The position numbers and the translations under genes are program-made. From Sarcocystis neurona (taxonomy: Eukaryota; Apicomplexa; Conoidasida; Eucoccidiorida; Sarcocystidae): DNA of 64,000 nucleotides. Location of the stretch: NCBI GenBank assembly GCA_000727475.1, contig KL647293.1, positions 3,794,437 through 3,858,436 on the forward strand. The letters run 5' to 3'. Position 1 is the first letter of the stretch. Each line of letters opens with the position of its first letter. Positions 1-10,975 of the stretch are shown here, one piece after another. The notes under the pieces were generated by a model. The model was given only the letters and a program-made list of their open reading frames with translations, was not told the origin of the DNA and searched no databases.

Positions 1-360
1 TATATATATATATATATACACATATATATGTGTATATGGACATATGGTTACCACTATACAAGTGTGTATATATATATATATATTGGTAACTTAATAACTG
101 TTTGGACATATGTACGTATGTATGTATGTATGGATATATATATATATATGTGTATATGTGTACAGATAACTCGATCGCTGTTGGGCGACACATGTATATA
201 TATATATATATATGCTTTATATATGTGTATATAAATGTGTATACATACTGATAACTTGATAACTGTTAGGAGACTATATATATATATATATTTGTCCTCG
301 TCTACTAAAAATTCGTGCGTATACATGTCTAAAGTAATTTGATAACTCTTGAGACATACA
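1..360. repeat. TA-rich microsatellite block
   Basis: Runs of (TA)n separated by short unique pieces such as 'ggtaacttaataactg' and 'gataactcgatcgctg'. The spacers resemble one another ('gataact.g....ctgtt' recurs near 85, 168 and 250), so this is a degenerate tandem array with a period of about 80 bases. No coding potential was seen. Confidence 0.8.
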
Positions 361-417
361 CATATATCTCTTCGTTTTTATTTTGAAGTGGACTGCTGAC
401 ACGGGCGTGTACTGCAG

Positions 418-492
418 GAGCTGTGCGACGAGGAGGAAGTGCGGAGGCTGCTTACGGCGCTGCTGCGATGCAGCCGGTCGCTCGCGAGAGAA
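418..492 (+). CDS. Candidate internal exon, helical domain (COMMD-like?)
   Basis: A 75-base open exon lies between a good acceptor (ending tactgcag at 417) and a consensus donor (gtgagt from 493). In phase 0 it reads ELCDEEEVRRLLTALLRC and continues to SLARE, a charged amphipathic helix. It joins in phase with the exon at 2123-2239. The pair resembles by eye the N-terminal helical half of COMMD9 ('QEEAEELLQAL...' then 'LFPE...LKNLL'). COMMD proteins are trafficking/CCC-complex subunits. No COMM domain was found downstream, so this family call is weak. The 5' end of the gene lies outside the window. Confidence 0.4.
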
Positions 493-1190
493 GTGAGTCG
501 CTGTAGATACACCAGCTGGCCTACACAACAGCAGCAGCAGCAAGTTGCAGGAGAAGCATACAATCAAAAGTTCGAGCGGCTGCGAGCGATCAGAGGGGCA
601 GCAACAGCAGCGGCAGCGTGCTACAGCAGCAGCGGCATCCTCGAGCAGCCGCGGCATCCTCGAGCAACAGCAGCAGCGCATTGCAGCACCAGCGAATTAT
701 TGAACGCTTTAGCAGCAACAGCAGCATAGGCGAGCAGCAGCAGGGAGCACTGGAGGAGGAGCAGCAGCACAGTGCAGCAGCAGCGGCAGATTCGACCAGC
801 AGCAGCAGGTGTTACGGGCAGACGCCGCTGGTGGAAGCAGCCTGTGCGAGTTGTAGCAGATTTGAACAGCAGCAGCACGGGAGGGGGGAGGCAGCCGAGC
901 GCCCCACGGGAGATACAGAGAGACAGCAGCCTCGTGGCAGCTGCCGCCTCCCAGCAACGCAGAGCCCCAGCAGCAGCCTCTGGCCGCAGCAGCAGCAGCA
1001 GCGTATGAGAGAGGGAGGCAGCAGCTGCAGCAACGCGTCCTCGGCACTGCCGCGGCAGCGCGGAAGAGGTAGGAGAGACATAAATCAGCAGCGTGGTGGT
1101 ACTGCAGGGACAGCAGCACGTTGCCCGCAGCAGCAGAAACACAAGGCGCTGCAGCAGAGTTGCAGCACCTTCTGCGGCACTTTCTAATGC
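493..1190 (+). repeat. CAG-repeat tract (coccidian HAAR-type)
   Basis: Interrupted (CAG)n on the plus strand. All three forward frames are open for long stretches and give Gln-, Ser- or Ala-rich peptides, so open length is no evidence of coding here. It lies in the candidate intron between the exons at 418 and 2123. Confidence 0.8.
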
Positions 1191-1985
1191 GCCTCCCTCT
1201 CTACGTCGCTGTCCTCGAGGCTCATCTGCATGTGCACACACACGTATACATACAGTATGTGCGTGCGTACATATCTATGTGTATGGGTATGTGCGTACAT
1301 ACGGGTGGAGGTAGACGAACTTGAGAAGCCCGCCAGTGAGCCAACTGCATGCGCACTAACGGCACACAACGTCAAGGCTATATGCGCAGTGGAGAGGTGG
1401 CTGCCGTTGCTGTAAGAGGCCGGTCCAGCGGCCGCTGCTGTACGCTGCTGCTGCTGCTGGACGGTACTACGGATATTGATGGCGCCACCGTATATACGTT
1501 TGTGCATGTTGCTGCCACAGCATACACACCGTGTACTTTTAGTTCCATACATGTCTATGAGTATATATCTATATATACGCACAAATGTATACGTACGTGT
1601 AGTAATGTGAATATGCGGGAATTGTTATGGTGTGTATGTATTGGTGACACGTATCAATATATATACATCCGTGCTGCTAGGGCGGCGTGGTGCTCCCGTT
1701 CTCGCAGTATACACCTCTGTTCCTACATGTATACGCGGCCACTGCATGCTGCTGCTGTCTCCGCAGTTCAACGAGCGTCGCTGTATACGTCCCTGCTGCT
1801 ATACATATATATATATATGTGTACGTCTACGTCCCAGCATGTGTATGCACGCTGCTGCATATACATATATATATATATGTATGTATATATGTATGCGTGT
1901 ATGTGTGTGTTTCTATTCATATACATGTATATACATATATGTGCGACTCTTTGGTTTTCCACCTATTTCTATGTATACACACATG

Positions 1986-2044
1986 CTTTTTTGCTGTTGC
2001 TGTTGCTGCTGGTCCTGTTGCTGCTGCTGCTGTTGCTGCTGGTC

Positions 2045-2075
<31 letters not shown>

Positions 2076-2118
2076 TGCTGCTGCTGTTGCTGCTGCTGCT
2101 GTTGCTGCTGGTGTTGGT
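1986..2118 (+). repeat. CTG-repeat tract before an acceptor
   Basis: (CTG/TTG)n with two 'ctggtcctgttg' interruptions. The tract runs directly into 'gtgttggtacag' at 2111-2122, the acceptor of the exon at 2123. CTG on the sense strand is two-thirds pyrimidine and may serve as the polypyrimidine tract. Confidence 0.8.
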
Positions 2119-2122
2119 ACAG

Positions 2123-2239
2123 CTGGAAACGCTTTTTGGCGCACTGGACGAGCAGCAGATTGTTCACCTCGATGGCCTGCCTGACGCGTCTCTTCGAAAG
2201 AAACTGCGACACCTTTTCCGCGCCTTACGTCTTGAAGTG
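2123..2239 (+). CDS. Candidate internal exon, helical domain (COMMD-like?)
   Basis: Thirty-nine codons in phase 0, bounded by acceptor tacag (2118-2122) and donor gtactt (from 2240). It reads LETLFGALDEQQIVHLDGLP and continues with a basic, leucine-rich helix ending RLEV. The composition is free of repeats and unlike the surrounding CTG tract, which supports real coding. It continues in phase from 418-492. The family is unproven: the helical half of a COMMD protein is the best visual resemblance. The next exon was not found. Confidence 0.45.
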
Positions 2240-3320
2240 GTACTTTCTCTCGTCTTCTTTTCTGCAAGGACTTACAAAGATAGTAACGCACGCGTAAAAG
2301 CGACCATCCGTCTCCTTTGTGTCTCTCAGGTGTGCGTGCATGCGTGTGCATGCGTGTGCGTGCACGCCTCTCTCTCACCCTGTCTGGAAAAGCGCATATA
2401 CTCCTTTCTCTACGATTATTACCACGTCGCTTTGTGGATGTATTGATCTCTGTTCCTCGATATGTTGCCCAGCGGTCCTCTACTCTCCTCACTTAGACGT
2501 CGCCTTCCATCGCGGTCTTATCTGTGGGTTGACTCACGTAGGCACCTCTGTACATTGCCTTGTATATTTGGTGATACGTCTCCACCTCTCTGTTCAACGT
2601 CGGTTTATTTCTCCGTCGATGCGTAGAGTAACAGGAGGAGAGAGATAAGCAGCCAACGGGGAAGACAATAATGTCCACACTCGCGTGTAGACCTTTATTT
2701 GCTGGTGACCTTGCATGCGTTGAGGTTGTGTATAGGTGGTGGCTCAATCCAGCCTCATTGCTGCCACGTACGTGCACGTGTGCGCGCTCGGAAGCGTCGC
2801 CTGGTACGTTCGTGCGTGTCTGCGTATCGTCGCTTCTCCGCCTCTTCCTCTGTTCTTTCCTTCTGCATGCATGTGCATGTACATGTATAACTGGGTCGGT
2901 GCTGGTGGACATGTGCTTGAGTCGTCCACACACATAGAGAGTTACGTATAGTAGGCAGAAAATAGACGACCGGGGGCTGCCTGCTCTACGTAAGTCCACT
3001 ACTACTGTTCTGCATGCGCGAACAGGTCGTCTTGGGGTCGTTGTGTGTGTGAGTGTGAGAGAAGACGTGTAGTGGCCACTGCGCGCTGCATGCGCTCACG
3101 AGTCACGCATGCGCAACTATGATCGTTGTTCTCGTGCGGGCCCCGGTGTGAGCCGCAGCCGGGGACGCGGCCAGTCGCCTTGCTATGCGCTTTTGCATGC
3201 GCGCACACACTTGGGCTGGACCTCTTGGATGTATCAATCCAGGTGACTGCAAATGGGAGAGACGAAGGAGAAGGAGAGAAGGGGAGGACACGAAGAGGAG
3301 AAGGAGGAGAACGCAGAGAG

Positions 3321-3659
3321 ACGAACTTCCGCAAGAGCAAGGCGCTGGCAAGAGTCAATTTGCAGCGCTACGTTCAACGGCAGTGCAGGGATATCTTAAA
3401 AGTGCTGCCTCCTGCTGCTGCTGAGGCGACACAGCCGTCGGACGCTGCTGCTGCTGCAGCGGGAGAAACAGCAGAAGAGGAGGCAGCAGCGGCCCGAAAG
3501 AGCGAGGCGGAAGGGGGGGGTCCCGGCCCAGCAGAGGCGGCCGCAGCAGCACCCGACGTGGGCGAGCCCGCAGGAGCAGCAGTGGCGGCAGCTGGGCCCC
3601 CTGCGACGCGCCCTTTGATAGGACCAGCTCCGCCGCAGGAGGGCCTCTGCATGCAGACA
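3321..3659 (+). CDS. Candidate upstream exon with GPALPP-type motif
   Basis: An open plus-strand frame reads RYVQRQCRDILKVLPP, then an Ala/Glu-rich stretch, then PLIGPAPPQEG. The last piece resembles the IGPALPP motif that names the GPALPP1 family. A possible donor (gtaggc from 3660) ends the exon in phase 0, which matches the phase-0 start at 5738, so it could be the exon before 5738-5879. The exon start is not resolved (several AGs near 3330-3385), and Ala runs make the frame less certain. It may instead belong to an unrelated gene. Confidence 0.35.
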
Positions 3660-5398
3660 GTAGGCGACACACGCACACCGCGCAACCGCAGCAGCAGCAA
3701 CAGAGGTGGTGGAAGTCGCACGACCACTAGCAGAAGAAGAAGAAGAAAGGATGCCACAAGAAAAAGAAGCAGCAGTAGCAGAGGCGCGGTACTGCTGCGG
3801 CAGCCGACTATCGCCCCGTCTTGTCTTCCCACACGGCGTTGCTGCGTTGCTGTAGTGTGTGTGTCTCTCGTAGTTGCTGCTGCCGCGCTACTCGCACCGC
3901 TGACAGGCGCCACACGCACAGCAGCAGCGGAGTCGCCGCATGCGCACGTCTCTGCAGAATGCACGCCTACGCGTTGGTGCTAGTGCGACGGAGAAAACCA
4001 CTCAGCGGTCAGCGCGTGTGTACACACGGGTCTGCAACGTCAGCAAATATTTCTCTACAGAACAGCAGCGCAGCACGCCATTGACCTTACCACTGCAATG
4101 CACCGGGAGGGACGCATGCATGCGTTCAGTCAAGAAGGCTCAGTACTGCTGTTGCTGCTGCCATCAGGAGGTGACTGCATGCACTTGCTATCTGCTACCA
4201 GGGCAGAATTACCACGTCGGCACATATATGCTCTTGTGCAGACCCCGCCGCACTGGAGAAACGCGTGCGCCACGGGCGGTCTTCAAGGCAACGTAGGAAC
4301 GAACACTCGTACTTTGCAGTGTGAATATCTATGAGAGTATGCGCTGCAGAGTATCGGAGGCATACGTATGACCTCGCAGCCAGGGACATAAATCGTCGGC
4401 CTCACAGCTGACGAAACCTCGGCGATAGGAAGTGGGTGTACATTAATACATACATGTGTGTGTCGGTCACACGCAAAGCCACCAAGAAGATACTTCTTTA
4501 CAGATTCAGCTAATGCATGCATGCAGTCGAAAGAAAGCTGTGTATACCGTGGTCCGGTATTGCTGCATTTTACTCTAATTATATTAGACACCAGAATACC
4601 ACCTACACTAGATATATGTACACACGCTAGTAGTACACAGAGCTTTCTGTGGATCACACCGTAAGAAACGCCAAGAAGATATTTCCTCAGCGAACTGGCG
4701 AACGCATGCATGCAGTTAGGAGAAAACCTGCACCTTTTCGACGCTTGGCGATTGTTGTGGGGAGACCTGCGCGTGCGCACATCAGGAGAGCGAATACGTA
4801 CAAGAAAACGTGTCGGACAGCAGCTCCTGCGTGCTGCAGGGAAGGGTCAGAGACTTCGCTCCGTCCACCAGCCGCTTGTACATCCGTGGCACCCACATAC
4901 ATTTACAAAACCTCTTCTGTAGGAGTAACAACTGTAGTAGTAGTAGTATTAATAATAGTAGTAGTAGCAGTAGTAGTAGTATTAACGCGCTTATTGGCTG
5001 CGCTTCGTCATCTCTTTGTGCCTCTGGGCGTACTGATGTTCGAAGGCCGGTTTAGTCCCATACTTGGGCGCACACGTATGCGAGCATAAACGAACACACT
5101 AGTTATCTATCTTTCTACCTATCCGTCCATCTATATCTGCCTGTCTATATGTGTATGTAACGTCGTATATACATATATATATATATATATTTATATATAT
5201 GTATACATGTGCATACGCTTGTCTGTAGAGGTGTACTGAAGAGACCTCTTACCCTGTATAGGTTTGCACACACATGTAGGCGTACTAGGGACTGTCTGTT
5301 TATATACTTCACGTTCTCTTCATGTATTTACATCTCTCTCTCTATATATATATGTATACATGCGTGCGTGTGGGGGCTTGGATGTATTTTGCCAGTCC
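3660..5398. other. Presumed intron/intergenic DNA, no gene seen
   Basis: This stretch holds more CAG-rich sequence (3690-3790), a GTA/AGT trinucleotide run (4930-4985), a two-copy repeat at 4477-4740 and (TA)n around 5165-5200. No exon with credible flanks was found. Confidence 0.5.
4477..4740. repeat. Two-copy imperfect repeat with TGCATGCATGCA core
   Basis: About 65 bases near 4477-4540 ('ccaagaagatacttcttta...atgcatgcatgcagt') recur near 4668-4735 ('ccaagaagatatttcctca...gcatgcatgcagt'). On the minus strand both read as CMHA(L/F)A(E/S)S(V/L)(K/R)KYLLG. A weaker relative may lie at 4030-4130 (agcaaatatttctct ... gcatgcatgcg). Confidence 0.6.
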
Positions 5399-5737
5399 AC
5401 TGCTGCTGCGGCTTCTGGGTCTCTTGGCGCTGCTGGTTCTTCGTTTTCTCGTGCCGCTGAGGTTCTGCTGGTGCTGCGCGTTTCTCACGCGGCCGCTGCC
5501 ACTCTTGCTGCTGCTGCTGCTTTGCTGTTGCTGCCCGTCGTACCTCTTCTTGCTGCCCTGTTTTTTGCTGCTGCTCCTGCTGTCACTCGGCGGCCGCTTG
5601 TGCTGCTGCTGCTTAGATGCTGCGGCTTCCCGCTGCTCTGCTGCTGCTGCTGCGCTCCGCGCGCGTCGGCCTCGTGTTGCTGCTGTGCTGCTGCTTCTTC
5701 TGCACGCGGCTGTCGCCACCCGGGCGTGCTGCTGCAG
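5399..5737 (+). repeat. CTG-repeat tract before an acceptor
   Basis: CTG-rich sequence with GC-rich interruptions. It ends at 'gctgctgcag' (5728-5737), the acceptor chosen for the GPALPP-like exon at 5738. It gives Leu/Cys/Ala runs in all frames and is taken as intron. Confidence 0.7.
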
Positions 5738-6700
5738 CGCCTTGAGCGAGAGGAAGAAGAAGACGAAGACGAAGAAAAAGAAAGAGAAGTAGGGCCACGT
5801 CCCCAGCAGCGGGATGAGTGGATGTTGGAGGCGCCGGCGTATTTGAAAAAAACTTTTTCGACGAACAGCAAAATCGAAAGTACGCGTCACTGCGTTGCAC
5901 TAGGGAGAGCTTCCTCGTCGGTTCGAATCGTCTTCACCCAAGATATACCCTTGTCAAAATATATCCACACGTATATATCTACATGTGTGCACGCACACAG
6001 ATATGGGCTTTACGACGGAAAACATGGCACTCCTGTAACACACAGCCAATTTTCAGCATCCGGGTAATGCCTCCTGCCTCTCCACAGTATCGGTAGACAC
6101 ATAAATGTATGGCAACACAAACACATATATATATATATATATATATATTCACATGGAGAAAGAGAGGGTCGTGCACCACACACTCGTAGATGTGTGGATA
6201 TGTAAGTACATATAAGCACGTATATACGTATACATATGCATGATGTTTGTAGAGGAAGCGAGAGGAGACTGAGAAAGCGAATCATCCATACTATGTGAAG
6301 CAATTTCAAAGAAGTGAGAGAGCGAGTATGCATGCGTTTGCACCAGTATGCGATGGCATACACGGGAGAAAGGAGTGGAAGAGCAGCTCTTTGCTGCCAG
6401 AGGCTACGTTCTCCCGTCTTTCGTCTTGTGGTGCAAATTTCCTTTCTGAAGAAATGATGCGCGAGAAGAAAAGGCAGCAAGAGGAAAGTGATCGCATGCG
6501 CGCCGTCATGGAGGAGTGGAATAAGCAGCATCGCGCTCGGAGCCTACGAGAGATGACCGAAAAAGGTACGCGTACAAAAAGAGTCGTATAGACATATATA
6601 TATACATGCATGCGTACCTACGGCAATATATATAGGTGTACATGCGTGTCTACCTAGACTACCATATATACATAGGTATGCCCGCCTAACCACAGTAACA

Positions 6701-6731
<31 letters not shown>

Positions 6732-9710
6732 GTATATGTGCCTGTATATGGTCAGATACCTGCATGCGTTCCTACCGTTATATGTACCGATATATATATA
6801 TATTTGTATAAATATACTCAGATGCCTGCATGCATGCCTACCGTTATACATATATATATATATGTACGCCGTAGCAAATAGAAGTCGGTATGTGCACCGG
6901 GTCAACGGGTCACTCGTGTGTGGGAAGCTGCACATTCGGCCAGTCTTTTGCTCGCGAAATATGTAGACGGTCAGGTGCGGAGGAAGACTGAGAGGTGGAA
7001 ACGAATTGTGTGTAGTGACAAGCGTTTGTATTCGCATCCATTTCTATCCGCCTGCACATGTATGCGTACATATATATATATATATATATTTGTACGTGGG
7101 CGCTGCATGCATGTGTACTGCTGCTGCAGGCATGCCTGCGGCTGCTGCGGCTATAGGCACGAGTGTGTGTATTGCTGTGTGCTGTTTGCGTGCTGCTGCT
7201 GCTGCTGGTGCAGGCGAGTTCAAAGACGCGAGTGAGATCTACAAAAAGTGGAAGACGGCGATGTATGCGCAGAATTTGTGGGGCAAATCTGCTGCCGAGC
7301 AGCGGGCTTTAACCGAATTTGTACGTTTCTGCTTTTCTTCTCTGCATCTCCGTAGACGTGTACGTCTTTCTGTGGTCGGTGTCGCATACATCTACACATA
7401 GAAGTAGTAGAAGTTTCCTTCTGTTCTCTACACATTTGACGTCGTCACGAGTTCCGCATGTAACGAGAAGTAATGGACGGCTATATATCTTCACCTGCAT
7501 GCACACGTAAGTACGTCTGTATACGTGTGGACATATATGTATATATGTACATTTACATATTTACACATATCTACCTACATGTGTATATGCGTGTGTACAT
7601 ATATATACATAGATAGATAGATGCAAATCTTCGTAAATACATGTACGCATACATATATATATGTTGACAGCGACAGAAATAGAAAAGTGTATATCTAGAC
7701 ATATACATGTGTGTCTGTATATATATATATGTGCATATATATGTGTACACGTATGTAGTCATATGGTGGATAAACAGATATACATATATATATATATATA
7801 TATGTATCTGCGTATAGAGATTTATGCATATGTACATATATATATATATGTAGACATGCGTATGTGGATAGAGTCATTTTCTGACGTATCTGTATTTTCG
7901 TGTCGTGATATCGTTGTGGACATGGGCTTTTTTCTCTGTGTATGTCTTTGTGTATACTTGCGTAGGAAATCTTTGTTTATTTCTTGTTCAATATCGTCTG
8001 TTCTCTCTTCTTATCTCCTCCCCTCTGTCCCTCAATCCTTGTAGACGCATCTGTTCAGCGCGGCAGATGCACTTGAAGATTTCTATTCATAAAACCTGCG
8101 TGTGCTCAACAGCGCATGCAAAGAAAAATCCCCGTCTTCTGGCGTGAACGCACGTTCGCACATACACCAACCGCCGTACATGCGTTCCAGTTAATGCGTC
8201 TGCGATTCTCTGTGAAACACTTTTTCGCACCGACGTGAAACGAATATCTCTCGCCTCTATCTCTCTGTCTCTCGCCGCCTCTATCTCCCCGTCTCCGTCT
8301 CCCTGTCCCTCCGTCCCCCTGTCTCTGGCTGGCTGTCTCCGTCTCCCTGTACCTCCGTCTCCCTGTCCCTCCGTCTCCCGTCTCCCCGTCTCCCTGTCTC
8401 CGTCTCCCCGTCTCTGTCTGGCTGTCTCTGTTTGCTTGTCGGTTTTGCAAGTCCCACCTCAGGTGCTGGCTGCATCTGTTTATCTTTGGTAGGCGTCTCT
8501 CTATGTCTACATGTCCCATTCTCTCTGTATCTCTGTACGTACCTGCTGTGTGCGTGCGTATACCCACGCGCTGGTGTGTATCTCGGCGTCTACGTGAATA
8601 TATCCACCTCAATCTATCTATTTCTCCCTCTCTCTCTATATATATATCGGGGTATAGACGTACCTGGTGCGTCTACTACGTCTGTATGGGCTCGTTTGTG
8701 TATTATCTGTTGGTTTGCGTAGATTATCTTTCGTCTGCCCATCTGTCAACGTACCCACATCTGTTTATCTCTGTGTCTCTCTCTACAAATACGTCTATAT
8801 GTATTTATTTATATGGGCCTGTGTGTGTACGTCTATGTGTATTTATTTATATGGGCCTGTGTGCATGCTTGTCTCTCCATGTGTTGTTATCATTATATAC
8901 AACCGTATATCTATGTACTGCCGAACACAAGGTCTTCCTGCGAGTCTTTTCGGTATTCGTACTGTACGTACGTGATACGTTTCTCTTTCTGATGTCCGAC
9001 TCTTTTTGTGTGTTACATTTAACGTCTACGCATATATGTATCCGTACGTCGCGTATATGTGTACATGCATACACATATATATGCACATAGATACGTATGT
9101 ATGTATATATATACATATTGTATACGCAGGTAGCGAGCAGATAGTAGCACCTGCAGATTTATAAGCCTTCCTTCTATAGTTTTCTCGAGGTATACGTGCG
9201 CGTGTAGCAGTTGCATGGAGTACTGATTTTCTGCAGCTCACACACACACACACACGCACATACAGATACATACATACATACATATACATACATACGTACG
9301 TACATACATATGCACACATACGGCCATACATGTACATAGATACGTACAAACAAGTACATACATACGTACATACATAGGTACAAACAAATACATACATACG
9401 TACATACATACGTACATACATACGTACAAACATGCACATACATACGTACATACATACATATACATACATACGTACGTACATGAACATACATACGTACATA
9501 CATACGTACAAACATGCACATACATACGTACATGCATACATATACATACATACGTACAAACATGCACATACATACGTACATACATACATATACATACATA
9601 CGTACATACGTGAACATACATACGTATACACACATACGTACATACATGTACATAGATACAAACACGTACATACGTACATACACATACATGGATATATACG
9701 CACATACATG

Positions 9711-9749
<39 letters not shown>

Positions 9750-10937
9750 CAGTAGCGAGAGTCGTGGAAGTGCGTGGAGCTTCCAACAGCGTGCCAAAGT
9801 CTGTACGTGCGAAAACTGGCGCTGTGAAGAGCGTGCATGCAGCGCTGGAGACGCATGCAAATGTACATCATTCTGCACTTGTTGGAGCCAAACGAACGTG
9901 CGTGCGTCTGCAAATATTTTATTCCAGTTACCCGTAACTCCTTTCCTGCCTATATGCTTGTGTATATATATGAGTATATACATATATGTATGTTTGTGTA
10001 TGCACATATATATACATATATATGTCAATTTCCTGTGGTGGAAGGTGCGAGCATCTGGAAGGTCGTTGTGTGTATCTCCTGTATACACGTATATATATAC
10101 ATATATATATATATATATGTATGTGTTTATTGCACGTAGGACGTGGGGTGAAGGCAAGTCCTGTTCTCCTCCCCTCTCTCAAGTGCGCGTGTGTAATAAC
10201 GACGGAATGAAGTGGTGCAACATGTGGCTCCGACGAATACTCAGAAGATTTGAGCGACGCATGCAGGAGATCCGCAGTGCGGAGAGAAGGACTACATCGG
10301 CGCCTTGCATGATGTTTTTGCTGCTTCCGCGTGTTGCAGGCGGATGAGCAACACGGTGGCCAGCCGTGGCGTCGCTTCGACCGGGAGAGAGACCTCGATG
10401 TGCGTCTGCTTTTCTTTCCTGTCTCCTCCCTTACCAGATATATATCTTTTTCGAAACGCTCCTTTGCTGCGTACATATATATATACATATATATGCATAT
10501 ACAGATGCCTAGATATATATATATATATATGTGTATGTTCACATACGTACATCTACATCTGTATATGCACATAGATGAAATCGAGCTGCTGGACACCTTC
10601 GCACCTCCATGCAACTGATAGCACACTTCACGTTTGCGTACCTGTTCGACTGTTGTACGTCCTGATGCACGTCTGTCAACACCCACGTATATTTGTGTGT
10701 TTGTAGCCATAGCGATAAAACGTTTATGTGTACATATGATGCATACGTGTGTAGATGTGTATGAATATGCACATATATATATATGAATGTATATGTGTAA
10801 GTATATATTTGGGTGGATCATAGATGCACGCAGATACGGCTCAATCAAGCACCTCGACTTCATCTGTACGAATGTACACATGGAGATGTATGGGTGTAAA
10901 CATCTACATATATATACGTAGGCATCTGTATGTAAGT

Positions 10938-10975
<38 letters not shown>

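Noticed and set aside
1..360. Telomere or subtelomere at the window start
   Set aside because: No TTTAGGG/CCCTAAA-type repeat; only TA-rich microsatellites are present.
618..1187. Long Gln/Ser/Ala open frames in the CAG tract
   Set aside because: All frames of a CAG array are open; there are no flanking splice or start signals in favour of any one.
5905..5945. 'ggttcgaatc' as a tRNA B box
   Set aside because: No matching A box, acceptor stem or anticodon arm at the right distance; the sequence lies just after an exon donor.
9238..9913. Long open frames reading MYVCM/YVR repeats
   Set aside because: Direct translation of an ACAT/ACGT microsatellite on the opposite strand.
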